Positions 51,551 through 64,000 of a stretch of 64,000 nt of DNA are shown in pieces (position 1 is the first letter of the stretch; every line of letters starts with the position of its first letter). The stretch comes from Rhodococcus tukisamuensis NBRC 100609 (GTDB lineage: Bacteria > Actinomycetota > Actinomycetes > Mycobacteriales > Mycobacteriaceae). A program made the position numbers and the translations under genes. Location: assembly GCF_001894985.1 (NCBI RefSeq), contig NZ_BCXG01000019.1, positions 1 through 64,000 of the forward strand, given 5' to 3'. The notes under the pieces were generated by a model, which searched no databases, was not told the origin of the DNA, and worked only from the letters and a program-made list of their open reading frames with translations.

Positions 51551-53650
51551 ATGGCTTCCGGTGAATCGGCACTCTCGAGCATCTACATCGCCTCTCCGGA
51601 AGGGGACACCGGAAAATCGACGGTCGCACTCGGCGTCCTGCAGATGCTCGCCGGCAGTGCCGCCCGGGTGGGGGTGTTCCGGCCGATCGCCCGCTCCACC
51701 GAGGAGCCGGACTACATCCTGGAACTGCTGCTGGCCCACACCACCGCGGAGCTCGGCTACGACGAGTGCCTCGGCGTGACCTACGAACAGGTGCACGCGG
51801 ATCCGGAGCTGGCGATCAGCGAGATCGTCGCCCGCTACCACGCGGTCGCGCAGCAGTGCGACGCCGTGGTGATCGTCGGCAGCGACTACACCGACGTGGG
51901 CAGTCCCACCGAGCTCGGCTTCAACGCGCGCATCGCGGTGAACCTGGATGCGCCGGTGCTGCTCGCGCTCCGCGGCTCCGAACGCAGCCCGGAGGAGGTC
52001 CACAAGCTCGGCGAGATCTGCGCGTCCGAGTTGCGGGCCCAGCACGCGCATCTGGTCGGGGTGGTGGCGAACCGCTGCGACCCCGAGCGACTCGACGAGG
52101 TCACCGAGGCGCTGGCCCCGCTGGGGGTGCCGACGTGGAGCCTGCCGGAGGTCCCGCTGCTGGTGGCGCCGACGATGAACGAGCTGCTCACCGCAGTCGA
52201 CGGCGAGATGTACAGCGGCGACAGCGAACTGCTGCAGCGGGAGGTGCTGCAGGTGATGGTCGGCGGGATGACCGCCGAACACATCCTCGAGCGGCTCGCC
52301 GAGGGCATGGTGGTGATCGCGCCCGGCGATCGGTCCGACGTGCTGCTGGCCGTCGTCAACGCGCATGAGGCGGAGGGCTTTCCGTCACTGGCCGGGATCA
52401 TCATGAATGGTGGCCTGCGCCCGCACCCGGCGGTGGCGAAGCTGATGGCCGGGCTGCGGCCGCGGCTGCCGATCCTGCAGACCGCGCTCGGCACGTTCGA
52501 CACCGCGTCGGCCGCCGCCCGCACCCGTGGCCGGGTCGCGGTCGGATCGCAGCGCAAGGTGGACACCGCGCTGAGTCTGATGGAGCAGCGGGTGAACTCG
52601 AGGGAGCTGCTGGCCAGGCTCGAGGTGGCGCGCCCGGAGGTGGTGACGCCGCAGATGTTCGAGTACCAGCTGATCGAGCGGGCCCGCGCGGACCGCAGAC
52701 ACATCGTGCTGCCCGAGGGCAACGACGACCGGATCCTGCGCGCCGCCAGCCGGCTGCTGCAGCGGCAGGTGGCCGAGCTGACGATCCTCGGCGAGGAGGG
52801 CCCGGTGCGCCGCCGCGCCGCCGAACTCGGCGTCGACCTGGCCGCCGCGACGGTGCTGGACCCGAGGGACTGTGAGTACACCGAGGAGTTCGCCGCCGAG
52901 TACGCCCGACTTCGGGCGCACAAGGGCATGACCCTCGAACGTGCCCGAGAGGTGATGACGGACATCTCCTACTTCGGAACGATGATGGTGCACAAGGGCA
53001 TTGCCGACGGCATGGTCTCCGGCGCCGCGCACACCACCGCGCACACCATCCGCCCGTCCTTCGAGATCGTCAAGACCGAGCCCGGGGTGTCGACGGTGTC
53101 GAGCATCTTCCTGATGTGCCTGGCCGACCGCGTGCTGGCGTACGGCGACTGCGCGGTGGTGCCCGACCCGACGGCCGAACAACTCGCGGACATCGCGATC
53201 TCGTCCGCGCGCACGTCCGCGCAGTTCGGCATCGACCCCCGGATCGCGATGCTCTCCTACTCCACCGGCGACTCGGGCTCCGGCGCTGACGTGGACAAGG
53301 TGCGCACGGCCACCGCGCTGGTCCGTGAGCGGCGGCCGGACCTGTTGGTGGAGGGTCCGATCCAGTACGACGCCGCGGTGGAACCGACGGTCGCCAGCGC
53401 GAAGTTGCCGGGCTCGGACGTGGCGGGCCGGGCCACCGTCTTCGTCTTCCCGGACCTGAACACCGGCAACAACACCTACAAGGCGGTGCAGCGCAGCGCC
53501 GGCGCGGTCGCCGTCGGCCCGGTGCTGCAGGGACTGAACAAGCCGGTCAACGACCTCTCCCGGGGCGCGCTGATCGAGGACATCGTCAACACCGTCGCCA
53601 TCACCGCCATCCAGGCGCAGGGCCAGTCTGCGAAGAAGGGGGAGTCGTGA
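51551..53650 (+). CDS. pta: Phosphate acetyltransferase (long form)
   Basis: 699 residues with the long-form layout: an N-terminal P-loop, BioD-like domain ([10 protein letters not shown], about residues 15-24), a DRTGG-type regulatory middle, and the C-terminal Pta catalytic domain with [43 protein letters not shown] and [20 protein letters not shown]. It interconverts acetyl-CoA and acetyl phosphate. The ATG at 51551 precedes the family N terminus. Its stop overlaps the ackA start by 4 nt. Confidence 0.96.
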   Translation: MASGESALSSIYIASPEGDTGKSTVALGVLQMLAGSAARVGVFRPIARSTEEPDYILELLLAHTTAELGYDECLGVTYEQVHADPELAISEIVARYHAVAQQCDAVVIVGSDYTDVGSPTELGFNARIAVNLDAPVLLALRGSERSPEEVHKLGEICASELRAQHAHLVGVVANRCDPERLDEVTEALAPLGVPTWSLPEVPLLVAPTMNELLTAVDGEMYSGDSELLQREVLQVMVGGMTAEHILERLAEGMVVIAPGDRSDVLLAVVNAHEAEGFPSLAGIIMNGGLRPHPAVAKLMAGLRPRLPILQTALGTFDTASAAARTRGRVAVGSQRKVDTALSLMEQRVNSRELLARLEVARPEVVTPQMFEYQLIERARADRRHIVLPEGNDDRILRAASRLLQRQVAELTILGEEGPVRRRAAELGVDLAAATVLDPRDCEYTEEFAAEYARLRAHKGMTLERAREVMTDISYFGTMMVHKGIADGMVSGAAHTTAHTIRPSFEIVKTEPGVSTVSSIFLMCLADRVLAYGDCAVVPDPTAEQLADIAISSARTSAQFGIDPRIAMLSYSTGDSGSGADVDKVRTATALVRERRPDLLVEGPIQYDAAVEPTVASAKLPGSDVAGRATVFVFPDLNTGNNTYKAVQRSAGAVAVGPVLQGLNKPVNDLSRGALIEDIVNTVAITAIQAQGQSAKKGES

Positions 53651-54837
53651 AAGGCTCTGTCCTGGTTATCAACTCGGGGTCGTCGTCGATCAAGTTCCAG
53701 CTCGTGGACCCGGACGCCGGGGACGCCGTCGCGGACGGCATCGTCGAGCGGATCGGCGAGCCCGAGGGGCTGGTGAAGCTGCGGCACGGTGGCGTCGACA
53801 CCGAGCACCGCGGGCCGATCGCCGACCACTCCGAGGGGCTGCGGCAGGCGTTCTCGATGCTGGCCGAGGTCGGGCTGGACCTGGCGTCCGCGGGCATCGC
53901 CGCGGTGGGGCACCGGGTGGTGCACGGCGGCGAGGTGTTCTACCAGCCGACCGAGATCACCCCCGAGGTGCTCGCCGAGATATCCCGACTGTCCGAGCTC
54001 GCGCCGCTGCACAACCCGGCGAACGCGACCGGCATCGAGGGCGCCGTGCGGGAACTGCCCGACGTGCCGCACGTCGCGGTCTTCGACACCGCGTACTTCC
54101 ACACGCTGCCCGCGCGGGCCCGGACCTACGCCATCGACCGGGACGTCGCTCGCGAGCACTCGGTGCGCCGCTACGGTTTTCACGGCACCTCGCACGAGTA
54201 CGTCGCCGGTCAGGTTGCGGCGACGCTGGGGCGGGACGTGGCTGAGCTCAACCAGATCGTGCTGCACCTGGGCAACGGCGCGTCCGCGTCGGCCATCGAG
54301 GGCGGCCGGGCCGTCGACACCTCGATGGGCCTGACCCCGCTCGAGGGCCTGGTGATGGGGACCCGCAGCGGCGACATCGACGCTGGCGTCGTGACCCATC
54401 TGCACCGCAGCGCCGGGATGGACGTGGAGGAGATCGACGCCCTGCTCAACCGCCGTTCCGGGCTCAAGGGTCTGTGCGGGGTCAACGACTTCCGCGAGCT
54501 GCGCCGGTTGATCGACACGGGCGACGCCGACGCGGTGCTGGCCTACGACGTTTACGTACACCGGCTGCGCAAGTACATCGGCGCCTACCTGGTGACGCTC
54601 GGCAGGCTCGACGCGATCACCTTCACCGCCGGCGTGGGGGAGAACGTGGCGGAGGTGCGGGCCGACGCGTTGGCCGGGCTCGCCGGTCTCGGCATCGAGG
54701 TGGACCCGGATCGGAACACGGCGAAAGACCGTGGTGCCCGCTTGATCTCGACCGACGACTCGGCGGTGGCGGTGCTGGTGGTGCCGACCAACGAGGAGCT
54801 GGCCATCGCCCGCGCCGCCCTGCGGTTCGCCCGCTAG
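53647..54837 (+). CDS. ackA: Acetate kinase
   Basis: 396 residues. NSGSSSIKF (residues 9-17), [39 protein letters not shown] and [20 protein letters not shown], then [13 protein letters not shown], are the classic acetate kinase motifs. It converts acetyl phosphate and ADP to acetate and ATP, or the reverse, with Pta. GTG start within the pta stop. It ends 7 bp before the convergent M19 gene. Confidence 0.97.
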   Translation: MKGSVLVINSGSSSIKFQLVDPDAGDAVADGIVERIGEPEGLVKLRHGGVDTEHRGPIADHSEGLRQAFSMLAEVGLDLASAGIAAVGHRVVHGGEVFYQPTEITPEVLAEISRLSELAPLHNPANATGIEGAVRELPDVPHVAVFDTAYFHTLPARARTYAIDRDVAREHSVRRYGFHGTSHEYVAGQVAATLGRDVAELNQIVLHLGNGASASAIEGGRAVDTSMGLTPLEGLVMGTRSGDIDAGVVTHLHRSAGMDVEEIDALLNRRSGLKGLCGVNDFRELRRLIDTGDADAVLAYDVYVHRLRKYIGAYLVTLGRLDAITFTAGVGENVAEVRADALAGLAGLGIEVDPDRNTAKDRGARLISTDDSAVAVLVVPTNEELAIARAALRFAR

Positions 54838-54844
54838 CGGCCCG

Positions 54845-56911
54845 CTACCTCGCGACCCGCTCCCACATCTGCAGGTAGGCCTCCGCGCCGCGGCTCAGGT
54901 CCTCGACGAGCTGGTCGCCGTCCGCACCGGCGACCAGGCGCGCGTCCGCGATCCAGTCGGGGATCAGCCCGTACTGCGCGACGCCGTCGGTGTTGATGTC
55001 GAACACGCGGTCCCCGGTCCGCTGGCGGTCCATCACGGTGCCGCCGTCGAACGTGGTGAACGGGTAGCGCAGCGGGTTCTCGGCGGCGTCCTCGCGGGGT
55101 GCGACCTGCGGTGCGAATCCGTTGGTGTCGGCGCCGAAGCCGAAGCCGAAGTAGTAGTTGTCGCTGCGCTGTGCCCGCGTCTCGTGCCAGGTCTCCACGA
55201 AGCCGGGCAGGGTGCCCGCGTACTGCGAGACGAACCCCCCGAGCGCGTAGATGCGCGGGACGTTCGTCTCGTCGGTCCAGCCGTGGCTGGACACCACGCC
55301 CGAGTACCGGGCGGCCTCGAGGAGGTTGAGGGTGGCGTCGGATGCCTTCGCGCTCATGTGGTCGATGTCGACGATCATGCCGCGGCTCATCATCCCCCGG
55401 ACCGCGTGTTCGCCGAGGTCGCTCAGCCCTCGGATGTTGCAGTGCGGGCCGTCCGGGTACGTGGGCGCCGCGATGCCCAGTGGCAGGGAGGCCGACAGGT
55501 CGGCGATCTCGGCCGGGGCGATCGACTCGAGCGTCTTGTCCGTCGCCTCGCCCTGGCACGGCTCCACCTGCCAGAACCTCCCGGTGCCCAGGAAGTTCCC
55601 CATGTTGATCGCCATGCCGGTGGTGCCGGGGTCGAATCGTGTTCCGCCGAGCGCGTTGTCGAACTTGTGGGTGAGGATGAGCTGCCGCACGCCCATCGCG
55701 TAGACCTCGTCGAGGCCGCGGTCGATGTCCTCCGCCGTGCACTGGGGCACGTCGCCGCGCAGGGTGCAGCCGAACAGTTCGGAGACCTCGATGCCGAGGG
55801 TGACGGCCAGCTTGCCCTCGGCGGCGACCTGACGGACCTGCTCGGGCGAGCTGACGATCCGGAACCAGCCGCGGCCGGGACCGCCGTACTGGGCGTCGAT
55901 GTAGTCCTGCAGCTCGCGCACCTGCACGGCCTGGATTCGGACGGTGTCCATCTCGTCGCACGAGTTGCGTTTGGTCGGATACATCTCGCACAGCACCCGG
56001 TTGGCGACGAACATGTCGGTGAAGATCCGCAGCCCGCCGCGCCAGGCCCGTTCGACCCACTTGTAGTAGGTCTGCTCGTGGGTCATCGAGTCGTTGGCCG
56101 GCCAGTCCGCGAAGGTGGGCCACCCGGTGGTGTCGTGCTCGGTGAACGGCGAGCCGTGCGAGAGCACGTTCTCGAGCAGGGCGGGCATTCCGTCGCTGCC
56201 GTGGTCGGGGCAGTCCTGCAGGGCCGCGGTGATGCCCTGCGGGTCGAAGGGCTTGCCGCAGTGCACGTTTCCGCCCATGAACTCGGACGCATCGAGGTGG
56301 ACGTGGTTGTCGATGAAGCCGCGCACCTCCCCGTTCGGCCCGGTGGCGGCCGACGGGGTGCCGGTGGCGTTGACCTCGGCGTCGGGGAAGTCGGCGCAGC
56401 CGCCGGTCGGGCTCACGGTGAACCGGCCGCCCGCGGGATTCGCGCCGGGGTCGGTCAGCGCCAACGCGCCGTCCGCGATGCTCAGTTGGCTGCCGTTCGC
56501 GGTGGCGGTGATGCCGTAGGTGCCGTCGGTGTGGGTCACCGTCCAGTCCGTGGTCGCCACGGCGTCGCGCGTCGAGACGACCGCGCGGGTGTCGTCGTGG
56601 GCGAGCAGGTCGCCGCCGGGGCCGTAGAACATGAAGCGGCCGAGTTGGGCCGCGTGCAGCCGGAACGGTTCGGCCTCCGGCTCGGCGACGTCGGCGCGGT
56701 AGCCGTCGTCGGCGCGGCGGACGAAGTTCCCCGTCTGCTCGGACCTGAGTGCGTAGCAGCCGTTGGCGAGGCCGTAGACGGGGTTGCCGGCGAGGGCCTC
56801 GGGCGGATCGGAGGGCTGGGCGAGGGCGACGCCCACCGAGGAGGTGGCGAGGGCGAGGGAAACGGACAGTGCCTGCACGAGGCGTCGGCGAGTACGCCGG
56901 AGGGTGGTCAT
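54845..56911 (-). CDS. Secreted M19-like dipeptidase/amidohydrolase with N-terminal beta-trefoil-like domain
   Basis: 688 residues. A signal peptide with RRTRRR and cleavage near LAQ is followed by a beta-rich region (about 45-190, GCYALRSEQTGNFVRRADDGY...) that recalls fascin/ricin-like beta-trefoils. The rest is a TIM barrel of the renal-dipeptidase type: HVHLDASEF (metal HxH), VTLGIEVSELFG, VDIDHMSAKASDATL, SHGW and the late DRVFDINTDGVAQYGLIPDW. Substrate not predicted beyond short peptides or amides. Four or more Cys pairs fit an exported protein. Start ATG at 56911. Confidence 0.75.
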   Translation of the reverse strand: MTTLRRTRRRLVQALSVSLALATSSVGVALAQPSDPPEALAGNPVYGLANGCYALRSEQTGNFVRRADDGYRADVAEPEAEPFRLHAAQLGRFMFYGPGGDLLAHDDTRAVVSTRDAVATTDWTVTHTDGTYGITATANGSQLSIADGALALTDPGANPAGGRFTVSPTGGCADFPDAEVNATGTPSAATGPNGEVRGFIDNHVHLDASEFMGGNVHCGKPFDPQGITAALQDCPDHGSDGMPALLENVLSHGSPFTEHDTTGWPTFADWPANDSMTHEQTYYKWVERAWRGGLRIFTDMFVANRVLCEMYPTKRNSCDEMDTVRIQAVQVRELQDYIDAQYGGPGRGWFRIVSSPEQVRQVAAEGKLAVTLGIEVSELFGCTLRGDVPQCTAEDIDRGLDEVYAMGVRQLILTHKFDNALGGTRFDPGTTGMAINMGNFLGTGRFWQVEPCQGEATDKTLESIAPAEIADLSASLPLGIAAPTYPDGPHCNIRGLSDLGEHAVRGMMSRGMIVDIDHMSAKASDATLNLLEAARYSGVVSSHGWTDETNVPRIYALGGFVSQYAGTLPGFVETWHETRAQRSDNYYFGFGFGADTNGFAPQVAPREDAAENPLRYPFTTFDGGTVMDRQRTGDRVFDINTDGVAQYGLIPDWIADARLVAGADGDQLVEDLSRGAEAYLQMWERVAR

Positions 56912-57046
56912 GCTGTCGTTTCCCGTCCATTCAGTTAGCTGATTGCGTCGGGAAGCTTAGCCGGGGTGGACGGATGTCCAGTAGGTATTGGCCAGGTATC
57001 ACCCAGGTGTCATGTCAACGCGGGCTCGAGTCGGCGGCGGCGCCGC

Positions 57047-61850
<4,804 letters not shown>

Positions 61851-62021
61851 GCACCCCTTCTATCTGGCCCGAGTGCCTGATACAGGGCAGCATATAAGCA
61901 GTAAACGCGCTGAGCGGTCGGTGACTCGCCTATGTTTTGTGGCCAACGAGTTTCGGACGGGGCACGAGGTGTGACGGCGGTCTGACGACGCGGTCTGATG
62001 TGGAGCGGGTGAACGAAGTCG

Positions 62022-62915
62022 ATGCGTGGTGACGGAGACGGCTGGGCGAAGAGCGAGGACGGCAGCCGCCAGTGGGGCCGGTTCGGTGCGGCGGGGCTGC
62101 TGTTGCGCGCGCCCGCCCCGGGCGGCGGGTCCGCGGTGTTGCTGCAGCACCGCGCGCAGTGGAGTCACCAGGGTGGAACCTGGGCGCTGCCCGGTGGTGC
62201 CCGCGACAGCCACGAGAGCACCACCCGGGCCGCGGTCCGCGAGGCCGAGGAGGAAGCCGGGATCGCCGGCAGTGCGCTGCGGGTGCGCGCGGAGCGGGTC
62301 ACCGCGCAGGCCGGTAGCGGCTGGACGTACACGACCGTGATCGCCGACGCGGAGACCACGCTGCCGACGGTGCCGAACGGCGAGAGCACCGAACTGCGGT
62401 GGGTGCCCGAGGCGGACGTCGAGAACCTGCCGCTGCACCCGGGCTTCGAGGCCAGTTGGCCGTCGTTGCGGGCGGTGCCGGTGCGGCTGCTGCTCGACAC
62501 CGCCAACGTGCTGGGCTCGCGCCCGAACGGGTGGTGGCGCGACCGCGTCGGGGCCACCGGCGAACTGCTCGCCGAGCTGGCCCGGACGCTGCCACGGACC
62601 TTCGAACTGCCCGACGGTGGCTTCGGCTGGTTGCCGCGGATCGAGGCGGTCCTCGAGGGTCAGGCGCGGGTGGTGGCGGAGGTCGGCGACCGGGTTCCGG
62701 TGCACGTCGCGACGGGCAGCGGCGACGACACCCTGGCGTCGCTGGCCGGGGCCGAACCCTTCGCCGACCAGGCCGTCGAGCGGGTTCGGAGCCTGCTGGC
62801 CGGGGACGAACAGCAGTTGACCGCGGTGGTCACCGCCGACCGCGGGCTGCGCGACCGGCTGCCCGAGACGGTGGTCCGGCTCTCGCCCTCGACCGTGCTC
62901 GGCTGGCTGGACTGA
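62022..62915 (+). CDS. mutT3: NUDIX hydrolase (MutT3) fused to a PIN-like domain
   Basis: 297 residues. Residues 20-155 are a NUDIX domain with the complete box [24 protein letters not shown] (58-81). Residues about 155-297 begin [17 protein letters not shown] (Asp159, Asn162) and contain [11 protein letters not shown] and [14 protein letters not shown], a pattern of PIN/NYN nuclease-like domains. Mycobacterial MutT3 (Rv0413) occupies the same place but is shorter (about 217 residues from memory). MutT3-type enzymes hydrolyse oxidised guanine nucleotides. Start ATG at 62022, weak ribosome-binding site. Confidence 0.85.
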   Translation: MRGDGDGWAKSEDGSRQWGRFGAAGLLLRAPAPGGGSAVLLQHRAQWSHQGGTWALPGGARDSHESTTRAAVREAEEEAGIAGSALRVRAERVTAQAGSGWTYTTVIADAETTLPTVPNGESTELRWVPEADVENLPLHPGFEASWPSLRAVPVRLLLDTANVLGSRPNGWWRDRVGATGELLAELARTLPRTFELPDGGFGWLPRIEAVLEGQARVVAEVGDRVPVHVATGSGDDTLASLAGAEPFADQAVERVRSLLAGDEQQLTAVVTADRGLRDRLPETVVRLSPSTVLGWLD

Positions 62916-62926
62916 CCGCACCGCGT

Positions 62927-62983
62927 TGGTCCCCAATGTCACATCGGTTCCCCGTCGGACACCCGATGTGACATTGGGGACCA
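62927..62983. repeat. Palindromic repeat element, copy B (convergent junction)
   Basis: Two perfect 21-nt arms (62927-62947 and 62963-62983) around a 15-nt loop. The arm shares CCCCRATGTCACATYGG with copy A. It lies 12 bp past the mutT3 stop and 13 bp from the convergent thiE stop, the same setting as copy A. Confidence 0.8.
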
Positions 62984-62996
62984 GGTGGGGGAAGGG

Positions 62997-63698
62997 TCAG
63001 CCGGCGTTGCGGGCCAGCGCGTCGGACAGCGACCGGGCGGCCGCCTGCGGGTCCGCGGCCTCGGTGATCGCGCGGACCACCACGATGCGGTCGGCGCCGG
63101 CGTCGAGCACCTCGGGGAGCCGCTCCTCGTCGACCCCGCCGATGGCGAACCAGGGCCGGGTGGGGTGCGAGTCGGCGGTGCTGCGCACCAGGTCCAGGCC
63201 CGACGCGGCGCGTCCCGGCTTGGTCGGGGTGGCCCACACCGGCCCGGTGCAGAAGTAGTCGACGCCGTCCTCGATCGCGGCGAGCTGGGCCTGCGCCCGG
63301 TTGCCGGTTGAGCGCCCGATCACCACCCGCTGGCCGAGGATCTGCCGGGCGTAGTGCACGGGCAGGTCGCCCTGGCCGAGGTGCAGGACGTCCGCCCCCG
63401 CGGCCAACGCCAGGTCGGCGCGGTCGTTCACCGCGAGCAGGGCGCCGTGCCTACGGGCGGCGGCGGCCAGCTCGGCCAGCGCACCCAACTCCTCGCGGGT
63501 CTCCATCGGGCCGAACTTCTGTTCGCCGGCCGAGCCCTTGTCCCGCAGCTGGATGATGTCGACGCCGCCGGACAGGGCCGCCTCGGCGAAGTGTGCCAGG
63601 TCACCGCGCTCTCGGCGGGCATCCGTGCACAGGTACAGCCGGGCGCTGGCCAGGCGTTCGCGGGGGGTCAGATGGTTACCGGAATGCGAGGGGGACAC
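62997..63698 (-). CDS. thiE: Thiamine-phosphate synthase
   Basis: 233 residues, a TIM barrel that joins the pyrimidine and thiazole moieties of thiamine. [13 protein letters not shown] (pyrophosphate contact), [38 protein letters not shown] and [30 protein letters not shown] are the family motifs in order. GTG start at 63698. It is divergent from the TPP riboswitch and thiO, as in M. tuberculosis Rv0414c-Rv0415. Confidence 0.94.
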   Translation of the reverse strand: MSPSHSGNHLTPRERLASARLYLCTDARRERGDLAHFAEAALSGGVDIIQLRDKGSAGEQKFGPMETREELGALAELAAAARRHGALLAVNDRADLALAAGADVLHLGQGDLPVHYARQILGQRVVIGRSTGNRAQAQLAAIEDGVDYFCTGPVWATPTKPGRAASGLDLVRSTADSHPTRPWFAIGGVDEERLPEVLDAGADRIVVVRAITEAADPQAAARSLSDALARNAG

Positions 63699-63730
63699 TT
63701 GCTCAACGGTAGTCTGATGGCGAACTAAGT

Positions 63731-63820
63731 GACACGGGAGTCCCGGCGAACGCGGGGCTGAGAGGGGGCTCGCGAGCCTTGACCGTCATACCTGACCCGG
63801 ATCATGCCGGCGCAGGGAGT
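63731..63820 (+). ncRNA. TPP (THI-box) riboswitch
   Basis: The conserved parts appear in order: GACACGGGAGTCCC, GCTGAGAGG, CTTGACCGT, ACCTGACCCGGATCATGCC and GGCGCAGGGAG, which match the thiamine-pyrophosphate aptamer closely. It lies 12 bp before the thiO start, so TPP binding probably blocks translation by occluding the ribosome-binding site. Confidence 0.93.
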
Positions 63821-63831
63821 GAGGTGGAGTG

Positions 63832-64000
63832 GTGAGCAGAACTCTCGCGGTGGTCGGCGGCGGCGCGATCGGACTCGCGGTCGCCTGGCGGTCCGCGCAG
63901 GCGGGCTGGAAGGTCACGGTCCACGACCCGGCGGTCGGCTCGGGGGCGTCGTGGGTGGCCGGCGGCATGCTGGCCCCGCTGTCCGAGGGGTGGCCCGGCG
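63832..64000 (+). CDS. thiO: Glycine oxidase ThiO (5' end, cut by window)
   Basis: The first 56 codons are present. VVGGGAIGLAVAWRSAQAGWKVTVHDP is an FAD-binding Rossmann fold, followed by GASWVAGGMLAPL, which is the usual ThiO continuation. The enzyme oxidises glycine to the dehydroglycine used for thiazole synthesis. The GTG at 63832 has GAGG 7 nt upstream. thiS and thiG would be expected just past the window. Confidence 0.9.
   Translation, partial: MSRTLAVVGGGAIGLAVAWRSAQAGWKVTVHDPAVGSGASWVAGGMLAPLSEGWPG

Overview
The window is high-GC (about 70%), densely coded actinobacterial chromosome. Gene content and order point to a Nocardiaceae member, most likely Rhodococcus. The evidence is class II fba, purA, F420-dependent glucose-6-phosphate dehydrogenase, FprA, and the block pta-ackA / pknG-glnH-glnX / mutT3 / thiE / thiO, which reads as in Mycobacterium (Rv0407-Rv0415 from memory). 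I see no insertion sequence, prophage, CRISPR array, rRNA or tRNA. Starts are often GTG and operons often overlap by 1-4 nt.

Left part (1-29 kb). trpF, a YhhN membrane protein, a small lipoprotein and an RNA methyltransferase lead to a GH76/GH15 glycosidase pair, two DedA proteins and fba. Then come the Rv0361-, Rv0360c-, Rv0359- and Rv0358-like genes, with a FUSC protein, a CDF metal exporter and a stand-alone NRPS condensation-domain protein between them. A large LuxR (LAL) regulator precedes a tightly packed four-gene operon (20164-23870): alpha/beta hydrolase with a Cys nucleophile, small membrane protein, a domain protein, and a cholesterol-oxidase-type GMC flavoenzyme. purA follows, then a tyrosinase-family protein that lacks several copper ligands and a frameshifted LysM lipoprotein. 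Relative to M. tuberculosis this half reads as an inverted Rv0380c-Rv0357c segment.

Middle (28-47 kb). ogt, a small membrane protein and a MocR/GntR regulator share a duplicated operator-like sequence. Next are a family III CoA-transferase/racemase, small membrane and VOC proteins, an amidohydrolase, fprA with a clear terminator, a sulfonate-type ABC transporter, rhodanese-metZ, a B12-type ABC transporter overlapping an MBL-CobU fusion, a HAD phosphatase, a PhnB-like protein and an NlpC/P60 hydrolase. An unexplained array of GTAC boxes with an exact 18-bp period lies at 45869-45944.

Right part (47-64 kb). A DUF202 protein, fgd, a SUFU-domain protein, a surface protein pair, pta-ackA, a secreted M19-like dipeptidase, the glnX-glnH-pknG amino-acid-sensing operon, a NUDIX-PIN fusion (mutT3), thiE, and a TPP riboswitch heading thiO, which the window edge cuts.

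Recurring pattern: long palindromes sit at convergent gene ends (fba, purA, mocR, mutT3), and two of them (30929-30981 and 62927-62983) are copies of one repeat. They probably act as two-way terminators.
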